From an uncultured Sutterella sp. (GTDB taxonomy: Bacteria > Pseudomonadota > Gammaproteobacteria > Burkholderiales > Burkholderiaceae_F), in NCBI GenBank assembly GCA_900552545.1, contig USAL01000100.1, forward strand, positions 1 to 6,744: a DNA stretch of 6,744 bases. The letters are read 5' to 3'. Positions 1-4,745 of this stretch are shown here, piece by piece (position 1 is the stretch's first letter; every line of letters starts with the position of its first letter). Below the pieces are notes generated by a model that searched no databases, was not told the origin of the DNA, and saw only the letters and a list, made by a program, of their open reading frames with translations. The position numbers were made by a program, and so were the translations under genes.

Positions 1-1649
1 CTCTTGTAGCCGGCGCTTAAGCGCGCGACTGCATCGCGCAGTTCACCGTCCACATTAGGATAGTCCAAAACAACCTTCTGGTGAATACCGATATTGTTGT
101 TGATGATGAATTCAAGACGAGCCAAACCGACACCCTTGTTCGGAATCGATTGGAATTCAAAAGCCAACTGCGGGTTACCCACGTTCATCATGATCTTCAC
201 GGGGATGTCGGGCAACGCACCGCGGTTGCTTTCCTCAACGGCGAACTCCTGAACGCCCTCGTAGATGTTGCCGGTGTCGCCTTCGGCGCAGGACACGGTG
301 ACGGGCTGATCCTCGCTCAGAACCTCGGTGGCGTCGCCGCAGCCCACGACGGCGGGAATGCCGAGCTCACGGGCAATAATGGCCGCGTGGCAGGTACGGC
401 CGCCGCGGTTGGTGACGATGGCGCTCGCGCGCTTCATCACGGGTTCCCAGTTGGGGTCGGTCATGTCGGTGACGAGCACGTCGCCCTTCTGCACGCGATC
501 CATTTCGTCGGCGCCGTGCACGATGCGGACGGCGCCAGCGCCGATCTTCTGACCGATGGCGCGGCCCTGGACGAGAACCTTGCTCTTCGTCTTCAGCGTG
601 TAGCGCAGCTGCACGTCGGCCTTGTTCTGGCGGCTCTTCACCGTTTCAGGACGCGCCTGAAGGATGTAGATCTTGCCGTCGGTGCCGTCCTTGCCCCATT
701 CGATGTCCATCGGACGACCGTAGTGCTCTTCGATGATGCAGGCGAACTTGGCAAGTTCAATGACGTCGTCGTCGGTGATCGCAAACTGACGGCGATCCTC
801 GGCGGGAACGTCCACCGTGCGCACCGAGCGGCCCGAAGCCATCTCCGGATCAAACTCCATCTTGATGAGCTTGCTGCCCAGGGTCTTGCGCACGATCGGG
901 TACTTGCCCTGCTTGAGGATGGGCTTGTGCACGTAGAACTCGTCGGGGTTGACGGCGCCCTGAACAACGGTTTCGCCCAGGCCGTAGCTCGCCGTGACGA
1001 ACACCACCTGATCAAAGCCGCTTTCGGTGTCAAGCGTAAACATCACGCCCGCGGCGCCCTTGTCGGAACGGCACATGCGCTGCACGCCCGCCGACAGAGC
1101 CACTTCCATGTGGGTGAAGCCCTTGTGCACGCGGTAGCTGATGGCGCGGTCGTTGTAGAGCGAGGCAAACACCTCCTTCATGCGGGCGAGCACCTGATCG
1201 ATGCCCACGACGTTGAGGTAAGTTTCCTGCTGACCGGCAAAGGAGGCGTCCGGAAGGTCTTCAGCAGTGGCCGAAGAACGCACGGCAACCGAGATTTCCT
1301 CGGCGTCGCCCTTCAACCAGTCGTAGAACTCGCGGATTTCCTTTTCGAGCTCGGCCGGGAACGAGGCCTCTTCAATCCACTTGCGGATCTCGGCGCCGGC
1401 CTGAGCGAGCGCCTTGACGTCCTCGATGTCGAGTCCCTTGAGGCGTTCGGAAATGCGGTCCTCAAGACCACCCTCCTTCAGGAACAGGCGGAACGCTTCG
1501 GCCGTCGTGGCGAAACCGTCGGGAACACGAATGCCTGCGCTCGTGAGCTGGCTGAGCAGCTCGCCCAGTGAAGCGTTCTTCCCGCCCACGCGGTCAACGT
1601 CAGTCATACGGAGCTGACTGAAAGGAAATACATAGCGGCCTTGAACCAT
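1..1649 (-). CDS. ppsA: Phosphoenolpyruvate synthase, 3' end cut by window edge
   Basis: Cytosolic gluconeogenic enzyme converting pyruvate, ATP and water to PEP, AMP and phosphate. 549 codons are visible; the E. coli enzyme has about 792, so roughly 240 C-terminal residues lie outside the window. The N-terminus carries VGGKNASLGELLSQL and GIRVPDGFATTAEAFRLF, followed by the ATP-binding motif AVRSSATAEDLPDASFAGQQ at about 122-141. The swivel domain has GGRTCHAAIIARELGIPAVV; its phospho-accepting His falls exactly at residue 421, as in E. coli, and the regulatory Thr at 419. The PEP/pyruvate barrel begins with GVGLARLEFII, with Arg511 in register. The barrel's later catalytic residues, including the proton-donor Cys, are missing only because of the edge. 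The start is ATG at 1649-1647, preceded by AGAGGA (1659-1654). It is divergent from ppsR, whose product controls it by phosphorylation of Thr419. Identification is secure from motif order and register. Confidence 0.97.
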   Translation of the reverse strand, partial: MVQGRYVFPFSQLRMTDVDRVGGKNASLGELLSQLTSAGIRVPDGFATTAEAFRLFLKEGGLEDRISERLKGLDIEDVKALAQAGAEIRKWIEEASFPAELEKEIREFYDWLKGDAEEISVAVRSSATAEDLPDASFAGQQETYLNVVGIDQVLARMKEVFASLYNDRAISYRVHKGFTHMEVALSAGVQRMCRSDKGAAGVMFTLDTESGFDQVVFVTASYGLGETVVQGAVNPDEFYVHKPILKQGKYPIVRKTLGSKLIKMEFDPEMASGRSVRTVDVPAEDRRQFAITDDDVIELAKFACIIEEHYGRPMDIEWGKDGTDGKIYILQARPETVKSRQNKADVQLRYTLKTKSKVLVQGRAIGQKIGAGAVRIVHGADEMDRVQKGDVLVTDMTDPNWEPVMKRASAIVTNRGGRTCHAAIIARELGIPAVVGCGDATEVLSEDQPVTVSCAEGDTGNIYEGVQEFAVEESNRGALPDIPVKIMMNVGNPQLAFEFQSIPNKGVGLARLEFIINNNIGIHQKVVLDYPNVDGELRDAVARLSAGYK

Positions 1650-1740
1650 TTGATCCTCTGAAAAATGTTCGCACCCCGCGCGAGCCGTGCATATAAAAAA
1701 AGCGCTCCGCGGCAAGGAACGTCATTGAAAACTTGACCGT

Positions 1741-1746
1741 ATTCTA
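1741..1746 (-). promoter_or_regulatory. ppsA: Candidate -10 box for ppsA
   Basis: Read on the minus strand this is TAGAAT, five of six matches to TATAAT, about 92 bp before the ppsA start. The same hexamer occurs before the aconitase gene. At 17-bp spacing the upstream hexamer is TTTCGC, a poor -35, so the promoter would be weak or activator dependent. The call rests on the -10 match and position only. Confidence 0.3.
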
Positions 1747-1843
1747 ATGGCTTGAATGCACAAGCGAAACCCGAAAAGCGTCTCGCGCAAAGAACATCGT
1801 TGCCAAATGCGGCGCGCGGGGCCAAAAAGCCCGACTTTTTACT

Positions 1844-1853
1844 GGGTTAACCC
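1844..1853. promoter_or_regulatory. Perfect palindrome, possible operator
   Basis: GGGTTAACCC is a perfect 10-bp palindrome near the middle of the divergent region, about 100 bp from the candidate ppsA -10 and about 80 bp from the candidate ppsR -10. A symmetric site between divergent promoters is a typical place for a dimeric regulator. I do not recognise it as the site of a known factor; it does not match the Cra consensus. One 10-bp palindrome can occur by chance. Confidence 0.3.
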
Positions 1854-1867
1854 TTAATTTTCTCGAT

Positions 1868-1890
1868 CCGTTTTTACCCATGTAAAACGG
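1868..1890. repeat. Inverted repeat, 9-bp arms with one bulge
   Basis: Arms CCGTTTTTAC (1868-1877) and GTAAAACGG (1882-1890) flank a 4-base centre. They pair over 9 bp with one bulged T. No T run follows on either strand, so it is not a standard terminator. It lies just before the candidate ppsR promoter and may be a protein binding site or part of a curved AT-rich control element. Confidence 0.4.
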
Positions 1891-1934
1891 CCCTTGGAAA
1901 ATCAAGGAGAGAACGGACGGCAAATCACGTGCGC

Positions 1935-1940
1935 TAAAAT
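1935..1940 (+). promoter_or_regulatory. ppsR: Candidate -10 box for ppsR
   Basis: TAAAAT within GCTAAAATGCG matches five of six bases of the sigma-70 -10 consensus and lies 118 bp before the ppsR start. No good -35 is found at 16-18 bp upstream. A TTGACC hexamer at 1983-1988 could instead be the -35 of a downstream promoter, but the sequence 17 bp after it (CCGATT) is a poor -10. Confidence 0.3.
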
Positions 1941-1950
1941 GCGACGCCTC

Positions 1951-1971
1951 AAGGGCAGTAAAGCCCTTTTT
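1951..1971 (+). terminator. Small terminator-like stem-loop in ppsR leader
   Basis: AAGGGC (1951-1956), a six-base loop and GCCCTT (1963-1968) form a perfect 6-bp stem that runs into a T tract ending at 1971. It is oriented to stop plus-strand transcription. No plus-strand gene ends just upstream, and it sits a few bases after the expected start point of the candidate ppsR promoter. It could be a leader attenuator, a 5' stabilising hairpin, or a stop for stray transcription out of the divergent region. The stem is short for an efficient terminator. Confidence 0.35.
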
Positions 1972-2057
1972 CAACTTTTCTCTTGACCTTTCTTGTCGAT
2001 TCCTGCCGATTGTTCAGAAACTTTGCGGCAGCCTTCCGGCAGCTTTGAGGTTCGCGC

Positions 2058-2966
2058 ATGACCGAAGATACCCAGTTTTCACCCGAGCACGCCTGCGCAT
2101 GCAGCGATCAGTGCGCCTGCAGCGACAGCCAGTGGCGCCCCGTCTTCATCGTAAGCGACGGCACGGCCATCACGGCCGAGACGCTTGCGCACTCGGTAAT
2201 GACCCAGTTCCCGGATCTGAGCTACGACAAGCAGCGCATCCCCTTCATCGACACGATCGAAAAGGCCAAGCAGACCGCCGAAAAGATCAACGCCGTGCAG
2301 CGCCGCAAGGGCGTGCGCGCCCTGGTCTTTTCGACCTTCGTTGATCCCAATTTGTCGCGTGCCTTCATCACGGCCTGCGACGGCTTTCAGATCGAGCTCT
2401 TCCGCTCGTTCGTGGGCCCTCTGGAGCGCGAGCTCAACATGAAGAGCGTGCACACGGTAGGCGCCACGCACAAGATCAAGAACGAGGAGCGCTACAACAA
2501 GCGCATCGCCGCGATCGACTACACGCTCACGCACGACGACGGTCAGACGAACCGCGGGCTCGACGAGGCCGAGGTGATTCTCGTCGGCGTCTCGCGCTCG
2601 GGCAAAACGCCCACGTCGCTTTTCCTTGCCATGCAGTTCGGCATCAAGGTCGCCAACTACCCGTTGATTCCGGAAGACTTCGACCGCGGCACGTTGCCCG
2701 AAGCACTTCTGCCCTTGAAGGACAAGCTCTTTGGTCTTTCGATCAAGCCCGAGCGCCTCTCCGAAATCCGCAATGAGCGGCGTCCTAACTCGCGCTACGC
2801 GAGTCTTGAAAACTGCCGCGCCGAAATTTCCGCGGCCGAAGCTCTCATGACCGCCTACGGCATCCACTGGCTCAACTCGACCACGAAGTCGATTGAAGAG
2901 ATCGCCACGACGATCATCGCCAAGTTGAACCTTCAGGGCTCAAGCTCGCGCGCCTGCGCCTGCTAA
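2058..2966 (+). CDS. ppsR: PEP synthase regulatory protein (kinase/phosphorylase)
   Basis: Bifunctional DUF299-family enzyme. It inactivates PpsA by ADP-dependent phosphorylation of the Thr next to the catalytic His and restores it by phosphate-dependent removal, giving pyrophosphate. The 302-residue protein shows the N-terminal motif VFIVSDGTAITAETL (29-43), AAIDYTLTHDDGQ (151-163), the P-loop GVSRSGKTPTSLFLAMQFG (177-195) and the C-terminal blocks LFGLSIKPERL and RRPNSRYASL. E. coli PpsR has about 277 residues. The extra length is mainly about 20 N-terminal residues plus a short tail. Both extensions carry Cys-x-Cys pairs: C13, C15, C19, C21 and C300, C302. The start is ATG at 2058 after GAGG (2047-2050). 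The next in-frame ATG is codon 48, inside the first conserved block, so the extension must be translated. It is divergent from its target ppsA, a common arrangement in betaproteobacteria. Confidence 0.96.
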   Translation: MTEDTQFSPEHACACSDQCACSDSQWRPVFIVSDGTAITAETLAHSVMTQFPDLSYDKQRIPFIDTIEKAKQTAEKINAVQRRKGVRALVFSTFVDPNLSRAFITACDGFQIELFRSFVGPLERELNMKSVHTVGATHKIKNEERYNKRIAAIDYTLTHDDGQTNRGLDEAEVILVGVSRSGKTPTSLFLAMQFGIKVANYPLIPEDFDRGTLPEALLPLKDKLFGLSIKPERLSEIRNERRPNSRYASLENCRAEISAAEALMTAYGIHWLNSTTKSIEEIATTIIAKLNLQGSSSRACAC

Positions 2967-2992
2967 GAATCGTTCCTTCTTCCCAGGACGAC

Positions 2993-3025
2993 TGCCTGTG
3001 CGGGGTGTTTCACGCCCCGCCGGCA
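2993..3025 (+). terminator. GC-rich hairpin after ppsR
   Basis: The 9-bp core stem is GCGGGGTGT (3000-3008) and ACGCCCCGC (3012-3020), with a 3-base loop and one G-T pair. TGCC (2993-2996) and GGCA (3022-3025) extend it across a small internal loop. It begins 27 bp after the ppsR stop, where a terminator is expected. No T run follows, so it would be Rho-linked, or a 3'-end stabilising hairpin, rather than a standard intrinsic terminator. Confidence 0.45.
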
Positions 3026-3083
3026 CGATTCCGCAGATACAAAAGAACAAAAAAGGACACCCGCGACTACATAAAACACTCTA

Positions 3084-3118
3084 GGCCGATGATCCACTTT
3101 CCCGCTAGGATATCGGCC
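3084..3118. repeat. Imperfect inverted repeat upstream of mdh
   Basis: GGCCGAT (3084-3090) pairs with ATCGGCC (3112-3118). Inside that, after one bulged G, ATCC (3092-3095) pairs with GGAT (3108-3111), giving 11 paired bases around a 12-base centre. The right arm contains TAGGAT (3106-3111), a fair -10 box in the context CGCTAGGAT, but with no clear -35. It may be an operator overlapping the mdh promoter, or an RNA hairpin if transcription starts upstream. Confidence 0.4.
3106..3111 (+). promoter_or_regulatory. mdh: Candidate -10 box for mdh
   Basis: TAGGAT matches four of six bases of TATAAT and resembles the TAGAAT boxes upstream of ppsA and the aconitase gene. It would give a leader of about 255 nt. 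No recognisable -35 is present at 16-18 bp, so this is tentative. TACATAAAA at about 3068-3076 is an alternative AT-rich -10 site. Confidence 0.22.
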
Positions 3119-3212
3119 GTGGCGATCCAGGCACGCAGGGCCATGCGCATTCACCAAATCGCATCTTTCTAAGCACTCCCCTGGTTTTGCTGCAAATTTC
3201 TTCGCGCTTACA

Positions 3213-3280
3213 GCGCTGAAGGGAAAGCCGTGCGCGGCCGCAGGCGTCATGCCTTTGGCCGCCCGCCTTCCTTGAAGCGC
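3213..3280 (+). other. Nested stem-loop structure in mdh leader
   Basis: The inner hairpin is GCGGCC (3234-3239) with GGCCGC (3257-3262), then AGGC (3242-3245) with GCCT (3251-3254), separated by a 2x2 internal loop and capped by a 5-base loop. An outer helix pairs GCGCT and GAAGG (3213-3222) with CCTTC (3266-3270) and AGCGC (3276-3280), leaving a 5-base bulge. The element ends about 90 bp before the mdh start and is not followed by T residues. It resembles a structured mRNA leader, but I do not recognise it as a known riboswitch class. Confidence 0.35.
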
Positions 3281-3371
3281 CGCAGGCTTAGACTTCCACA
3301 TCTGATTCATCAGACAAGCTTGACCGGCATGCGCCCGACAGCGCAGTGCACCGGCCCAGGAGATAGTACAA

Positions 3372-4358
3372 ATGAAAAGTCCCATTCGCGTGGCCGTGAC
3401 CGGCCCTGCCGGCCATATCGGATACTCCCTGCTCTTTCGCATCGCCGCAGGCGATCTGTTCGGCCCCGATCAGCCCGTCATCCTTCACATGCTTGAGCGC
3501 GACACGCCCGACAGCATGAATCGCCTCAAGGGCGTGATGATGGAGCTTGCCGACAGCGCCTTTCCGCTTCTCGCGGACATGATTGCCTCGAGCGATCCGA
3601 TGGTGGCCTTCAAGGACGCGCAGGCTGCGTTCCTCGTGGGCGCCCGTCCCCGCACCAAGGGCATGGAGCGCTCGGAGCTGCTGAGCGCCAACGGCGAAAT
3701 CTTCACCGTCCAGGGCAAGGCGCTTGACGCCGTCGCAAGCCGCGACGTCAAGGTGCTCGTCGTGGGCAACCCCTGCAACACCAACGCCTGGATCACCATG
3801 AAGTCGGCGCCCTCGCTCTCGCCCAAGTGCTTCTCGGCAATGCTCCGCCTTGCCCACAACCGCTCGCTCTCCCAGCTCTCCGCCAAGACCGGCAAGCCCG
3901 TTGCGAGCATCAAGCAGATGGCCGTCTGGGGCAACCACTCGAACTCGATGTATCCCGACATCCGCTTCTGCACGATCGACGGCAAGGCCGCGACCGAATG
4001 CGTTGACGACGCCTGGTACCACGACACCTTCATCCCGACCGTCGCCACGCGCGGTGCGGCCATCATTGAAGCTCGCGGCGCGAGCTCGGCTGCGAGCGCT
4101 GCCTCGGCCGCAATCGACCACATGCGCGACTGGTTCCTCGGCACCAACGGCTCCTGGGTCACGATGGGCATCCCGTCCGACGGCAGCTACGGCGTTCCCG
4201 AAGGCGTGGTCTGCGGCATGCCGGTCGTCTGCGACGGCAAGGGCGGCTACGAAATCGTCAAGGACCTCCCCTTTGACGCGTTCAGCCAGGAAAAGCTCAA
4301 CAAGACGGTTGCTGAACTCCAGGGCGAGATTGAAGCCGTCAAGCACCTCTTCAGCTAA
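3372..4358 (+). CDS. mdh: Malate dehydrogenase, cytosolic-like type, with altered active site
   Basis: NAD-dependent enzyme interconverting malate and oxaloacetate in the TCA cycle. The 328 residues span the full family length. The Rossmann motif is VTGPAGHIGYSLLFRI (9-24), and Glu42 in LER sits at the NAD-ribose position. The substrate loop VGARPRTKGMERSELL (89-104) carries Arg94 and Arg100. VGNPCNTN (131-138) is the conserved Asn turn, HNR supplies Arg164, and WGNHS carries the catalytic His189. The C-terminus has RGAAIIEARGASSAASAASAA and GIPSDGSYGVPEGV. The start is ATG at 3372 after AGGAGA (3358-3363), 8 bp away. Oddities: Ala161 (GCC at 3852-3854) replaces the Asp of the family motif RLDHNR, the partner of the catalytic His. 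Other departures from the pattern I expect are Ala60 in MELADSAFP, Cys135, Trp140 and Met193. The gene is otherwise intact, so it may be a variant MDH or a related dehydrogenase. It stands alone between a long leader and a strong terminator. Confidence 0.92.
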   Translation: MKSPIRVAVTGPAGHIGYSLLFRIAAGDLFGPDQPVILHMLERDTPDSMNRLKGVMMELADSAFPLLADMIASSDPMVAFKDAQAAFLVGARPRTKGMERSELLSANGEIFTVQGKALDAVASRDVKVLVVGNPCNTNAWITMKSAPSLSPKCFSAMLRLAHNRSLSQLSAKTGKPVASIKQMAVWGNHSNSMYPDIRFCTIDGKAATECVDDAWYHDTFIPTVATRGAAIIEARGASSAASAASAAIDHMRDWFLGTNGSWVTMGIPSDGSYGVPEGVVCGMPVVCDGKGGYEIVKDLPFDAFSQEKLNKTVAELQGEIEAVKHLFS

Positions 4359-4440
4359 TCGCACATCAAAACCGTGCCGTCCGCGTGACTTGAGTGCACC
4401 GTGCACGCAGGCCTAAGCGACGGCATCAAGGTTTACGCCT

Positions 4441-4482
4441 AAGGCGCTTTGCGAAGACAATTTGACGCGAAGCGCCTTTTTT
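4441..4482 (+). terminator. Intrinsic terminator of mdh
   Basis: AAGGCGCTTTGCG (4441-4453) pairs with CGCGAAGCGCCTT (4466-4478) in a 13-bp stem with one G-T pair and a 12-base loop. A run of six T ends at 4482. It lies about 80 bp after the mdh stop and is oriented with mdh. A small competing hairpin, CGCC (4436-4439) with GGCG (4443-4446), overlaps its left arm. This separates mdh from the aconitase gene as transcription units. Confidence 0.88.
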
Positions 4483-4518
4483 GCATCCGCGCCCATTCCA
4501 TCAGCCTCCCGCAGGGAT

Positions 4519-4543
4519 TTCCCGGGAAGTTTTTTCTTAGAAT
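4519..4543 (+). promoter_or_regulatory. Candidate aconitase promoter with palindrome
   Basis: TAGAAT (4538-4543) is a good -10 box in the context TTAGAATAG, similar to TTAGAATAC upstream of ppsA. The perfect palindrome TTCCCGGGAA (4519-4528) covers the space where the -35 and spacer would lie, and no proper -35 is seen. This suggests a regulated promoter in which a dimeric factor could bind at the -35 position. The leader would be about 195 nt. The rest of 4483-4745 holds no gene or structure I can support. Confidence 0.35.
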
Positions 4544-4730
4544 AGTCCGACGCGCCCAAGGATTTCGAAGACGGTGACGCGGGCTATCGACGACGTCAAA
4601 GACTCAAAGCCTCCGCCCCTCCTCCCCTTCTCCGAAGTCCCTTACCCGCGGCAAGCATCCGCTTCCCTTCAAGCCCCTCGGCGCCCTCAGCGGCAGGAAA
4701 CGGACGACCGACCAAAAGAACATGAATCTC

Positions 4731-4736
4731 AGGAGA
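4731..4736 (+). promoter_or_regulatory. Ribosome binding site that decides the aconitase start
   Basis: AGGAGA lies 9 bp before ATG 4746. An in-frame ATG at 4722 would add eight residues (MNLRRTIT), but it has no good ribosome binding site, and the AGGAGA would then fall inside the coding region. The start at 4746 is preferred. Confidence 0.75.
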
Positions 4737-4745
4737 ACGATCACC

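Larger units (their letters stand above)
1650..2057. other. Divergent ppsA-ppsR control region
   Basis: 408 bp between two divergent starts, with no convincing gene. It is more AT-rich than its flanks. Short open frames here have no ribosome binding site and no recognisable product. The ppsA leader (minus strand, about 85 nt) contains a run of seven T at about 1696-1702 but no convincing GC stem before it. The middle holds a perfect palindrome (1844-1853) and a hairpin (1868-1890). The ppsR side holds a candidate -10 (1935-1940), a terminator-like stem-loop (1951-1971) and a direct repeat CGGCAGC shortly before the ppsR ribosome binding site GAGG (2047-2050). Confidence 0.7.
2967..3371 (+). 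other. ppsR-mdh intergenic region and mdh leader
   Basis: 405 bp without a convincing gene. Open frames on either strand have no recognisable product and no good ribosome binding site. A GC hairpin (2993-3025) follows ppsR. Next comes an A-rich stretch (about 3038-3057), then an 11-bp inverted repeat around a possible -10 (3084-3118), and a nested stem-loop region (3213-3280). The end carries the mdh ribosome binding site AGGAGA (3358-3363). mdh is therefore probably transcribed from its own promoter with a long leader. Confidence 0.6.

Noticed and set aside
81..1571. Open plus-strand frame of 496 codons
   Set aside because: It lies antisense to the well-supported ppsA. Its product is His/Ala/Val/Gly-rich low-complexity sequence, as expected for the complement of a GC-rich gene, and no ribosome binding site was seen.
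2079..2867. Open minus-strand frame of 262 codons
   Set aside because: It is a shadow of ppsR, with no recognisable domain and an Arg/Ala/Val-rich product.
3372..4358. Malate dehydrogenase gene as a lactate dehydrogenase or a pseudogene
   Set aside because: The substrate loop keeps the MDH-type Arg (94), and the frame, start and ribosome binding site are intact. The Asp-to-Ala change alone does not make it a pseudogene.
3288..4406. Open minus-strand frame of 372 codons covering all of mdh
   Set aside because: The product is typical of antisense reading of GC-rich DNA, while mdh matches its family along its full length.
4394..4406. Tandem GTGCAC palindromes after mdh
   Set aside because: Two adjacent 6-bp palindromes one base apart are too short to support a function here.
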